Part shown: in pieces, positions 1-7,858 of the stretch | How positions within the stretch are numbered: position 1 is the first letter of the stretch | Layout of the letters: every line of letters starts with the position of its first letter | Source of the DNA: an uncultured Lachnospiraceae bacterium | GTDB lineage: Bacteria > Bacillota > Clostridia > Lachnospirales > Lachnospiraceae | Assembly: GCA_902781215.1 (NCBI GenBank) | Contig: CACZIO010000005.1 | Coordinates: 1 to 64,000, forward strand | Length of the DNA: 64,000 nucleotides | Direction: 5' to 3' | The notes under the pieces: model-generated | Told to the model about the DNA's origin: nothing | Database searches by the model: none | Seen by the model: only the letters and a program-made list of their open reading frames with translations | Translations under genes and position numbers: made by a program

Positions 1-74
1 CCATACAAACAGTAAGATTTATATATTTATGTGGATTCGCCATATAAATGATGAAGATATTAATTAATAGTTGA

Positions 75-122
75 CCGGCTAACTCACGACTGAAGTCACG
101 AGAATGCGCCGGTGTTTTTTCA
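75..122 (+). terminator. Terminator-like dispersed repeat, copy 1
   Basis: The arms ACCGGC (75-80) and GCCGGT (109-114) form a stem followed by GTTTTTTC. The loop (CTCACG...GTCACGAG) closely matches a minus-strand copy at 57708-57756, and the tail GCGCCGGTATTTTTTCAAT recurs at about 45829-45847. It may end an upstream plus-strand gene outside the window. Confidence 0.5.
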
Positions 123-154
123 AAACATCCCCGTTTAAAACACTATTTTTCCAA

Positions 155-1345
155 TCAGTCCCACTTTTTCTCCTGGGCGCGGATCTTTTCCACAAAGTGT
201 TTGAGCCTTGTGAGGGCGATCCGGAGGTTGTCGATGGAATAGGCGTAGGAGATTCTGAGGAACCCTTCGCCGCTGTCGCCGAAGGCGGTGCCGGGCACGA
301 TGGCGACCTTCTCCTCGGCCAGGAGGAGATTGGCGAAGTCCTCGCTGGTCAGGCCGAATTCCTTGATGCAGGGGAAGACGTAGAAGGCGCCCTGGGGCTC
401 GAAGCAGGGGATGCCCATCTCGTCCAGCATATGGAGAACAAAGCGGCGGCGCTCGTTGTAGGACTCGCGCATCCTGCGCACGTCGTCATCGCCGTTTTTG
501 AGGGCCTCAACGGCCGCGTACTGGCTGGTCGTGGGGGCGCACATGATGGCGTACTGGTGGATCTTGACCATCTGCTCGATGATGAACTGGGGGCCGCAGG
601 CAAAGCCCAGGCGCCAGCCGGTCATGGCATAGGCCTTGGAGAAGCCGTTGACGACGATGGTCCGCTCCTTCATGCCGGGCAGGGAGGCAATGGAGACGTG
701 GGGATTGCCGGTGTAGGTCAGCTCCCCGTAGATTTCATCGGAGAGGACGTAGAGATCGTTTTTGATGATGATCTCGCGGATGGCCTCCAGGTCTTCCCGC
801 TCCATGATGCCGCCGGTGGGATTGTTGGGGAAGGGCAGGACCAGGATCTTGGACCTGGGTGTGATGGCCGCTTCCAGCTCCTCCGGCTTGAGGCGGAAGT
901 TGTTCTCGTTCTTGAGGTTGATGATGACCGGTTTCGCGTCCGCCAGGACCGCGCAGGGCTCATAGGAGACGTAGGAGGGCTGGGGGATCAGGACCTCGTC
1001 GCCCTCGTTGATCATGGCGCGGAACATGAGGTCGATGGCCTCGGAGCCGCCGACCGTGATGAAGACCTCCTTGTCCCAGACATAGTCCAGGTCCTGGGTG
1101 CGCTTCATGTAATTGCAGATCTCCTGGCGCAGCTCCTTCAGACCGGAGTTGGAGGTATAGAAGGTCCTCCCCTTCTCCAGGGAGTAGATGCCCTCGTCCC
1201 GGATGTGCCAGGGCGTGTCGAAGTCGGGCTCGCCGACGCCGAGGGAGATGGCGTCCTTCATCTCGCTGACCAGATCAAAAAATTTGCGGATGCCGGAGGG
1301 CTTGAGGCCCACCGTCTTGTCCGAAAGTACCTTTTTATTTTCCAT
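155..1345 (-). CDS. PLP-dependent class I/II aminotransferase
   Basis: A 396-residue fold-type I aminotransferase of the aspartate/aromatic aminotransferase group. The PLP lysine is K237 in SKAYAMTGWRLG, with the NNPTGG loop at 174-179 and SDEIYG at 202-207 (the Asp that pairs with the pyridine nitrogen). The C-terminal FLRISYA carries the substrate-carboxylate arginine. It would transfer an amino group between an amino acid and 2-oxoglutarate or another keto acid in the cytoplasm; the substrate cannot be read from sequence. An Lrp/AsnC regulator lies 205 bp upstream on the same strand, a pairing common for amino-acid aminotransferases, so co-transcription or Lrp control is plausible. The ribosome site before the ATG (GAGAGCAGG) is weak. 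Confidence 0.9.
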   Translation of the reverse strand: MENKKVLSDKTVGLKPSGIRKFFDLVSEMKDAISLGVGEPDFDTPWHIRDEGIYSLEKGRTFYTSNSGLKELRQEICNYMKRTQDLDYVWDKEVFITVGGSEAIDLMFRAMINEGDEVLIPQPSYVSYEPCAVLADAKPVIINLKNENNFRLKPEELEAAITPRSKILVLPFPNNPTGGIMEREDLEAIREIIIKNDLYVLSDEIYGELTYTGNPHVSIASLPGMKERTIVVNGFSKAYAMTGWRLGFACGPQFIIEQMVKIHQYAIMCAPTTSQYAAVEALKNGDDDVRRMRESYNERRRFVLHMLDEMGIPCFEPQGAFYVFPCIKEFGLTSEDFANLLLAEEKVAIVPGTAFGDSGEGFLRISYAYSIDNLRIALTRLKHFVEKIRAQEKKWD

Positions 1346-1550
1346 GGTAAAACCTGCTCTCTATGACCAAATGCCTGTGCATCCGCCTCCATCGGCAGAT
1401 GACAGTTCAAACAATGCCGCATGTCCGGCAGTGCAGGTCATTTTGTCACTATTTCCTTTGCATGTGAAGCTATGCATGTGAATCTGCATATTATCTGCTT
1501 GTATATCTGTCTAAGATCCTATCGGGTATGATCCATCCCGCAGGCAGGAA

Positions 1551-2042
1551 TCACGGGGAGACGATCTCTCTCTGGTCCTCGTATTTTCTGGTCATGATGG
1601 TGCCGTGATCCTTGTACTTTTTGAGGATGAAGTGGGTCGCCGTGCTCATGACGGTATCCAGGGTCGAGAGCTTGTTGGTCACAAAGCCGGAGACCTCCTT
1701 GAGGGTCTTGCCCTCCAGGATGACCATGAGGTCGTAGCCGCCGGAGATGAGGTAGGTGCAGTCCACTTCGGGATACTTGTAGATGCGCTCGGCGATGTCA
1801 TCGAAGCCCTTGCCGCGCTGGGGCGTCACGCGCACCTCGATCAGGGCGGTCACGCGCTCGATGCCGGTCTTCTCCCAGTCGATCATGGTGTGATAGCCGC
1901 AGATGATGCCCTCGTCCTGCATCTCCTGCATGGCGTTGAGGACCTCGATCTCACCAGTCCCGAGCAGGACGGAGAGCTCTTTCATGTCGATGCGGCTGTT
2001 CTTTTCAATAATGGTCAGAATCTTCTGTTTCAGGGTATCCAT
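1551..2042 (-). CDS. Lrp/AsnC-family transcriptional regulator
   Basis: A 163-residue protein with an N-terminal winged helix-turn-helix (about residues 4-55, starting LKQKILTIIEKNSRIDMKEL) and a C-terminal RAM/AsnC ligand domain (about 65-140, including LISGGYDLMVILEG). These proteins form octamers or dimers that sense amino acids and bind DNA. It lies upstream of the aminotransferase gene on the same strand, its most likely target. The gap between them (1346-1550) contains two copies of TGCATGTGAA (1459 and 1474), a possible operator, though this is unproven. Confidence 0.85.
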   Translation of the reverse strand: MDTLKQKILTIIEKNSRIDMKELSVLLGTGEIEVLNAMQEMQDEGIICGYHTMIDWEKTGIERVTALIEVRVTPQRGKGFDDIAERIYKYPEVDCTYLISGGYDLMVILEGKTLKEVSGFVTNKLSTLDTVMSTATHFILKKYKDHGTIMTRKYEDQREIVSP

Positions 2043-2105
2043 AGCGTCTCTTCCTCCTTGCGCTTTTTATTATATAAAAAATATAAATATGCATCATGCG
2101 CTGTA

Positions 2106-3245
2106 TCATCCACCGGGCCGGTGCCTGTGCAGATACAGGTCCAAGGCATCCGTCTGCGGCCTGTCCAGGCTGCGGAGCTCCTCTCCGTTCCGTATGATCT
2201 TGTCGTTGGAATCCTGCAGTGTCCCGATACATACTGCGGGGATATCTGCCGCCTGCAGAGCCTCCGCCATGCTTTTTCCGTCGGGGGCCGCGATAAGCAG
2301 GCAGCCGGCCGACCGCATGAGATAGGGGTTGATTTCCAGGTAATTGGTGATCTCGATGGTCTCCTGCAGGATCGGGACCAGGGGCAGATCGATGGTCATC
2401 CCGCAGCCTGTCCGTTTGGATAGCTCCCAGAGTCCGGCGAAAACTCCTCCGCCCGACAGGCTCACCATCTGTCCGGCACCCGCAGCCACTGAGGATGCTG
2501 CCGCCGCTGCGGAAACTGCGGTCTCTGCGGAAACTGCCATTGCGGCTGCTGTTGCTGAAGATGCACCTGATGAGTCTGCTGCCGCAGCCATTGAGGATGC
2601 TGCGGTCTCTGCGGCCCGCAGGATGCACATCTGCTGCGTCAGTTCCTGCAGGCGGATGAGGAGCGATTCCTGAAAGCGGTCCCGCAGCTGATCGCGGCAG
2701 CTGTGGACCAGGATCCAGCTTCCCTCCAGTCCGACCTGGCCTGCGGCGACAATGTCCATGCCCGCGCAGGTTTCCGGCGGCGTCCGGTCACATGATGCCC
2801 GGATGATTTGGTAATCTGAGATATTCGAGGTGTCCGGGACGTCTGAAAATTCTGAAATATTTCCGGCATCCTGAGCACTTTGAAAGGGTATCCCCGTGAC
2901 AGTCCCGGTCACGACCGGTCTCGTCACGGCGTCCGTCACCTCGGCGTAACCGCCCCCAATTTCCAGGCCGAGCGGAAATCCTGCGCGGCAGATCTGGCGG
3001 TAGAGGTCCCGCAGGGTCTCTTCTTCTGTGCCGGGTGGCAGCAGGATCCGCGGTTCAAACGACAGGGCGCGCAGTCCCCGTGCCGCCTGTTCATTGACGG
3101 CCCGCATGAGAGCCAGGGTGCCCTCGATTCCGATCAGAGCCGGTGTTTTTACCGCCTGTTTGAAGCTCTGCCTCTCATGGAGGATGATATCCAGCACGGA
3201 CCTCTTCCGGACATTTTCATCGATGATCCCGTATCTGAGTTCCAT
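2106..3245 (-). CDS. AIR synthase / HypE-like protein with Ala-rich insertion
   Basis: A 379-residue protein. The N-terminal part (GLRALSFEPRILLPPGTEEE) and the C-terminal part (residues about 262-345, SLSGGGVFAGLWELSKRTG, then LEINPYLMRSAGCLLIA) resemble the AIR-synthase-related family (PurM/HypE/ThiL superfamily) as found in Clostridia, often labelled hydrogenase maturation factor. No hydrogenase gene is near, so the true substrate is unknown. A run of Ala and Ser (about residues 211-258) interrupts the fold, and a second variable segment lies near 120-155. It is followed 63 bp later by the Lrp gene on the same strand and is divergent from greA. The family call is from recall, not a search. 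Confidence 0.6.
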   Translation of the reverse strand: MELRYGIIDENVRKRSVLDIILHERQSFKQAVKTPALIGIEGTLALMRAVNEQAARGLRALSFEPRILLPPGTEEETLRDLYRQICRAGFPLGLEIGGGYAEVTDAVTRPVVTGTVTGIPFQSAQDAGNISEFSDVPDTSNISDYQIIRASCDRTPPETCAGMDIVAAGQVGLEGSWILVHSCRDQLRDRFQESLLIRLQELTQQMCILRAAETAASSMAAAADSSGASSATAAAMAVSAETAVSAAAAASSVAAGAGQMVSLSGGGVFAGLWELSKRTGCGMTIDLPLVPILQETIEITNYLEINPYLMRSAGCLLIAAPDGKSMAEALQAADIPAVCIGTLQDSNDKIIRNGEELRSLDRPQTDALDLYLHRHRPGG

Positions 3246-3392
3246 GGCCGTATCGGTTTTCCTCCCCCTGTCGATCTGTGCTCATCCGTTCAGGCTGTCA
3301 CAAAATATGAAATCATAAGCCTTTGAATACGCCTCTCCGTATAAAAACAGGGAAAACGTATTGCCTTTCATTATAACTATCCCCCCTTTCCT

Positions 3393-3422
3393 TTGCAAGA
3401 CAGACGAAAACTGTGATAGAAT
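3393..3422 (+). promoter_or_regulatory. Candidate sigma-A promoter of greA
   Basis: TTGCAA (3393-3398) and TAGAAT (3417-3422) are separated by 18 bp. This places about 190 nt of leader before greA, containing a terminator-type hairpin. The gene to the left is divergent, so no other plus-strand promoter source is seen. Confidence 0.5.
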
Positions 3423-3532
3423 ACAATCTGTTCCCGCAGAGAGGATCTGCAGACCTCTTTTTTGCTGTAATCAGACCGGTCTGCACAATATTTTTTCCTG
3501 TCCGGGTTCAACCATATAAGAAAATGGAAACA

Positions 3533-3563
3533 GGAGCAGACCTGTCTGCTCCGCTTGTTTTTT
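3533..3563 (+). terminator. Intrinsic terminator inside the greA leader
   Basis: The perfect stem GGAGCAGA / TCTGCTCC (3533-3552) with a short loop is followed by GCTTG and seven T. It ends about 60 nt before the greA start and has no upstream plus-strand gene to terminate, which suggests attenuation of greA itself. Confidence 0.75.
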
Positions 3564-3621
3564 TGTAAATAAATGCGGCTTTCCTGACCGGAATTATTCT
3601 GCCGCAGGGAGGATCATATAT

Positions 3622-4125
3622 ATGTACAACAAACTGACCGAGAATGATATTGCCGAGATGGAAAAGGAAATCGAACACCGCAAGCTGGTTCTCCGTCCTC
3701 AGCTCCTGGAGGACGTCAAGGAGGCCAGGGCACACGGGGATCTGAGTGAGAACTTCGAGTACCACGCGGCCAAGCGGGAGAAGAATCGCAATGAGAGCCG
3801 GATCCGCTTCCTGGAGAGGATGATCAAGACCGCCAGGGTCATCGAGGACACCTCGGCGGAGGATGAGGTCGGGGTCGGCAAGACCGTCACCATCTATATC
3901 CCCGAGGACGACGAGGAGGAGACCTACACGATCGTCAGCACCATGCGCCAGGACTCCATCCACGGCCTGATCAGCGTGGAGTCCCCTCTGGGCAAGGCCC
4001 TGCTGAGACACCGCGTGGGCGATACCATCCAGGTCCGCGTGAGCGACAGCTACAGCTATGCCGCGCAGATCCGCAGGATCGAGGTCACGGAGGCCGCCCA
4101 GGATGCCAAACTCCGCAGCTTCTGA
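3622..4125 (+). CDS. greA: Transcription elongation factor GreA
   Basis: A 167-residue GreA/GreB-family protein. It has an N-terminal coiled coil (about 1-78), including the acidic tip GDLSENFEYHAAKREK typical of GreA, and a C-terminal FKBP-like domain (about 85-160; SVESPLGKALLRHRVGD). GreA enters the secondary channel of RNA polymerase and stimulates cleavage of backtracked RNA. The start follows GGGAGG with normal spacing. Monocistronic, with a leader terminator upstream. The reverse strand of this gene also stays open over a long stretch but does not look like protein. Confidence 0.95.
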   Translation: MYNKLTENDIAEMEKEIEHRKLVLRPQLLEDVKEARAHGDLSENFEYHAAKREKNRNESRIRFLERMIKTARVIEDTSAEDEVGVGKTVTIYIPEDDEEETYTIVSTMRQDSIHGLISVESPLGKALLRHRVGDTIQVRVSDSYSYAAQIRRIEVTEAAQDAKLRSF

Positions 4126-4197
4126 CCGCAGCATTCCCATTGCGGTCCACTTCTGTACAATCCACATCTGTACAGTCCACGGAGCGTATTTGGAGTA

Positions 4198-4281
4198 TTG
4201 ACTTTTCCTATAAAAGTACCTATCATAGAGAAAGTCGCACTTTATCACGTAGACGCGTAACACTTTAACTTGCTAAAGTGT
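4198..4281 (+). promoter_or_regulatory. Promoter and palindromic operator of the acyl-CoA synthetase gene
   Basis: TTGACT (4198-4203), 17 bp, TATCAT (4221-4226) is a near-consensus sigma-A promoter. Downstream is the inverted repeat ACACTTTA-6 bp-TAAAGTGT (4260-4281), then two direct TATGTCAT motifs, all before the AGGAGG at 4318. The palindrome within the transcribed leader is a good candidate repressor site. Confidence 0.6.
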
Positions 4282-4333
4282 ATGTCATAAATTATGTCAT
4301 TCATATTATTACTACACAGGAGGTTTTCTGATC

Positions 4334-5983
4334 ATGGTGATCACAGATTTTCTTGAGAGAAACGCGCGTGAATATCCCGATGATATTGCGCTTGTCGAGC
4401 TCAACCCCGAGATCCGGGTGCCCAGGCTTACGACGTGGAAAGAATATGAGCTGATCCAGCCCCTCAGTGAGGTTCCCTACCGCACGGAGATCACCTGGAG
4501 CGTTTTTGATGAAAAGGCCAACCGCGTGGCGAATTTCCTTCTGTCCCGCGGCATCGTCAAGGGCGACAAGGTTGCCATCCTCCTGATGAACTGCCTGGAC
4601 TGGCTGCCCATCTATTTCGGTATCCTCAAGGCCGGCGCCATTGCCGTCCCGCTCAACTTCCGCTATTCCGCGGATGAGATCGAGTACTGCGTCAAGCTGG
4701 CCGAGGCGGACATCCTGATCTTCGGACCGGAATTCATCGGCCGTGTCGAGGAGATCGCCGACAACATCAGCAGTCACAGACTCCTCCTCTTCATCGGTTC
4801 CACCTGCCCCTCCTTTGCGGAGGATTTCGGCGCGCAGACCGCCAACCACTCCAGCAAGGCCCCCGATGTCACCATCGATGAGGACGATTACGGCGCCATC
4901 TATTTTTCCTCCGGAACGACCGGCTTCCCCAAGGCCATTCTGCACAAGCACCGCGGAATTGCCCATGCCGCCATTATGGAGCAGGCCCATCACGGCCAGA
5001 AGAAGGAGGACACCTTCCTCTGCATTCCGCCCCTCTACCACACGGGCGCCAAGATGCACTGGTTCGGCTCCCTGGTCTCGGGCGGAAGCGCGGTCCTGCT
5101 GCGCGGAACGACGCCGGAGATCATTCTGGACGCCATTTCCAAGGAGCACTGCACCGTCGTCTGGCTCCTCGTGCCCTGGGCGCAGGATATTCTGGACGCG
5201 ATCGACAACGGCTCCGTCAAGCTGGAGGACTACCAGCTCGACCAGTGGCGCCTGATGCACATCGGCGCGCAGCCGGTTCCCCCGTCCATGATCAAGCACT
5301 GGATGGAGATCTTCCCGCATCACCAGTACGACACCAACTACGGCCTGTCCGAGTCCCTGGGACCCGGCTGTGTCCATCTGGGTGTGGAAAATGTGAACAA
5401 GGTCGGTGCGATCGGCATCCCCGGCTACAAATGGGAGTGCCGCATTGTGGATGAGCACCGCCAGCCCGTTCCGCAGGGCGAGGTCGGCGAGCTCGCCGTG
5501 CGCGGCCCCGGCGTCATGATCTGCTACTACAACAATCCGGAGGCCACCAAGGAGGTCCTCGACAGCGACCGCTGGCTCTACACCGGCGACATGGCCATGC
5601 AAGACGCGGACGGCTTCTACTATCTGGTCGACCGCAAAAAGGACGTCATCATCACGGGCGGTGAAAACCTCTATCCCGTCCAGATCGAGGATTTCCTGCA
5701 CGCCTTCGAGCCGGTCAACGACGTCGCCGTCATCGGCCTGCCCGACAAGCGCCTGGGCGAGATCGCGGCCGCGATCATCCAGCTCAAGGAGGGCTACACC
5801 TGCACGGAGGAGGAAGTCAACGCCTACTGCAGAAAGCTTCCCCGCTACAAACGCCCCCGCAAGATCATCTTCGCAGAGGTCCCCCGCAATCCCACCGGCA
5901 AGATTGAGAAACCCAAGCTCCGTAAGCAGTACGGCGCCGCCTTCCTGGTCGCCGCCGAGAACGAGATGCCTCAGAATGCCTGA
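4334..5983 (+). CDS. AMP-forming acyl-CoA synthetase / ligase
   Basis: A 549-residue ANL-superfamily adenylate-forming enzyme that activates a carboxylic acid with ATP and CoA. Visible motifs are the P-loop YFSSGTTGFPKAILHKH, the A5-like YGLSES, YTGDMAMQDADG (ATP ribose Asp), the hinge DRKKDVIITGGENLYP, and the C-terminal catalytic lysine in NPTGKIEKPKLRKQ. The length is normal for long-chain or aromatic acyl-CoA ligases. The substrate cannot be assigned; the N-terminus (about 40 residues before the usual fold) and lack of pathway neighbours do not help. It has its own promoter and a strong terminator, so it is a single-gene unit. Confidence 0.9.
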   Translation: MVITDFLERNAREYPDDIALVELNPEIRVPRLTTWKEYELIQPLSEVPYRTEITWSVFDEKANRVANFLLSRGIVKGDKVAILLMNCLDWLPIYFGILKAGAIAVPLNFRYSADEIEYCVKLAEADILIFGPEFIGRVEEIADNISSHRLLLFIGSTCPSFAEDFGAQTANHSSKAPDVTIDEDDYGAIYFSSGTTGFPKAILHKHRGIAHAAIMEQAHHGQKKEDTFLCIPPLYHTGAKMHWFGSLVSGGSAVLLRGTTPEIILDAISKEHCTVVWLLVPWAQDILDAIDNGSVKLEDYQLDQWRLMHIGAQPVPPSMIKHWMEIFPHHQYDTNYGLSESLGPGCVHLGVENVNKVGAIGIPGYKWECRIVDEHRQPVPQGEVGELAVRGPGVMICYYNNPEATKEVLDSDRWLYTGDMAMQDADGFYYLVDRKKDVIITGGENLYPVQIEDFLHAFEPVNDVAVIGLPDKRLGEIAAAIIQLKEGYTCTEEEVNAYCRKLPRYKRPRKIIFAEVPRNPTGKIEKPKLRKQYGAAFLVAAENEMPQNA

Positions 5984-6015
5984 TGACCCCTGTCAGGGGA
6001 CATCCGGATCAATGA

Positions 6016-6060
6016 AAAATCCGCAGAGTGATCTGTTAATCGTCACTCTGCGGATTTTTT
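6016..6060 (+). terminator. Intrinsic terminator
   Basis: TCCGCAGAGTGA and TCACTCTGCGGA form a 12-bp stem followed by six T. It ends the acyl-CoA synthetase transcript. The A-run on the left arm makes it usable from the minus strand for the convergent lipoprotein gene. Confidence 0.9.
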
Positions 6061-6140
6061 CTGTTTACTTCTGTATGATTCTTTTTTCTCAATGCTGTTT
6101 TTCTTGTTCCGGAACACGGCATATACCGGACTGAAGGACA

Positions 6141-6878
6141 TCATGGAATATCAAAGCCCTCCTCGGAGAGGCGGACCAGCTTATTTTCCTTCGGGTCATA
6201 GGAGAAGAAATGCTCCTCCGTCGTGGTGATTTCTTCCTGTTCCCCGTTTTCTGTCACGGTCTCCAGTATCAGCTTCATATAGATTTCGCGGACATCGCCG
6301 TTTTCATCGAGCCGGAAACCCTGCATCTCCGTCGAGGTCAGCTCCCCGCGGATCCCGGACTCCTGTGCCAGCCGGCCGACCGCCAGACTCAGGTCGACGC
6401 CGGTCAGGCCCGTTTTTTCCAGTGCCTCCTTGCAGGTGATCGGGACTTCCTCCCTCATGTCCACTCCCAGTGTCACGAGATCATACAGGCGGGTCTCCTC
6501 CTCGGAGGTATACCAGACGACGGTTACCTGCGGGTAGTTTTTCTCCTCGTTCAGATAGCAGCGCATCTCCATATGCTTCCCCCTGCGCTGGGCCTTATCC
6601 ACCATCTTCTGCAGGTTTTTGGTCTCCTTTTCCAGATCGCGGATATTCTTCTGTGTCTCCTCCCGGTCTGCCTTGAATTCAGGAATCTGGATTATCGTCC
6701 CGTCCTGCATCGTCTGTTCGGAGATCAGGATCCGGATGCCCGGCTCCCCTTCGTCCGAAGATTTGCATGAAATCAGAAATACAAGTCCGGCAATGACAGC
6801 CGCCGCGCAGATTACTGCTCTGATCAGTCTGTTCTTTTTCTTTCTTTTATTTGTTCTTTCCATACATCGATCATCCAT
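6141..6878 (-). CDS. Predicted lipoprotein, unknown function
   Basis: A 245-residue protein with a basic N-terminus (KRKKKNR), a hydrophobic segment and a lipobox LISC (Cys about 38), so probably anchored to the outer face of the membrane. Residues about 58-100 are rich in K, E and Q and likely coiled coil. The rest (VTVVWYTSEEETRLYDLVTLG, then LSLAVGRLAQESGI) is not a family I recognise. Two start codons are possible (6878, or 6863 giving MERTNKRKKK); neither has a strong ribosome site. Convergent with the acyl-CoA synthetase gene. Confidence 0.7.
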   Translation of the reverse strand: MDDRCMERTNKRKKKNRLIRAVICAAAVIAGLVFLISCKSSDEGEPGIRILISEQTMQDGTIIQIPEFKADREETQKNIRDLEKETKNLQKMVDKAQRRGKHMEMRCYLNEEKNYPQVTVVWYTSEEETRLYDLVTLGVDMREEVPITCKEALEKTGLTGVDLSLAVGRLAQESGIRGELTSTEMQGFRLDENGDVREIYMKLILETVTENGEQEEITTTEEHFFSYDPKENKLVRLSEEGFDIP

Positions 6879-7174
6879 TCCACAATGCCCTTCTGCGAAA
6901 GGCAGGCTGAAGCGTTTTTGCGCTGAGACACCCGGGACGGGATAGGATTTGTTTTGTCAATTTGATACAAGGAACCACCTGATTTCCGCGTCATATTTTC
7001 AAACAGGAATCCCTCAATCGATTATAACATAGCCGCTAAAATGTGGTACAATGAAATCCAATGCTCTAAAAACAGAAAATCCAGTATTAACAGACAGCAA
7101 GACTGCCGACAGTATTTATCTCAGTTCCATACAGACCTCGCTGCCGGCTATGACAGGAAGGAATATCACGATCT

Positions 7175-7858
7175 ATGCGATTAAGAAATATACCCGGCGC
7201 CAGGGACGCGATTGCAGCCAGTCCCTGGGTCATGCAGAAACCTGAAGACCAGTGCGGATCCTGGAAGGAATTTTTTGGCAATGACAGGCCCCTCCATCTG
7301 GAGATCGGTACCGGCAAGGGCCGCTTCATCATGGAGCTGGCGCAGAGACATCCCGAGATCAATTATATCGGCATCGAAAAATACTCAAGTGTCCTCCTCC
7401 GCTGCCTGGAAAAGCAGGAGGAGCTGCAGCTACAGAACCTGATCTTTATCCGGGGCGACGCGGAGCTCCTCAATACCTATTTCGCGGAGGGAGAAATTGA
7501 CAGGATCTACCTCAATTTTTCAGATCCCTGGCCCAAGGAGAGACACGCCAGGCGCCGCCTTCCCTCTTCGGAATACCTGCGCCGCTATGACCGGATCCTC
7601 AAGCCGGAGGGCGTGATCGAGTTCAAGACGGACAACCGCGGGCTGTTTGACTTCGCGGTCGATGAAGTGGCGCAGAGTGTCTTCGAGATCCGGCAGATCA
7701 CCTATGATCTCCACAACGACCCGGTCATGAACGAGGGAAACATCATGACCGAATACGAAGAGAAGTTCTCCAAAAAGGGAAATAAGATCTACAAGTACAT
7801 TCTTGCCAGAAAAAACGACGTCATTGAAGTGAAGAACGATAGAGAGACGATTGAATGA
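7175..7858 (+). CDS. trmB: tRNA (guanine-N7-)-methyltransferase TrmB
   Basis: A 227-residue class I SAM-dependent methyltransferase that makes m7G46 in tRNA. Motif I is EIGTGKGRFIMELAQ, followed by YIGIEKYSSVLLRCLEK. The TrmB signature NFSDPWPKERHARRRL is present, and FKTDN follows. The length matches the family. The stop overlaps the next gene's ATG by 4 bp (ATGA), so the two are probably translationally coupled. Confidence 0.95.
   Translation: MRLRNIPGARDAIAASPWVMQKPEDQCGSWKEFFGNDRPLHLEIGTGKGRFIMELAQRHPEINYIGIEKYSSVLLRCLEKQEELQLQNLIFIRGDAELLNTYFAEGEIDRIYLNFSDPWPKERHARRRLPSSEYLRRYDRILKPEGVIEFKTDNRGLFDFAVDEVAQSVFEIRQITYDLHNDPVMNEGNIMTEYEEKFSKKGNKIYKYILARKNDVIEVKNDRETIE

Noticed and set aside
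104..1366. Plus-strand frame opposite the aminotransferase gene
   Set aside because: The minus strand encodes a complete aminotransferase with all catalytic residues; the plus frame has no motif.
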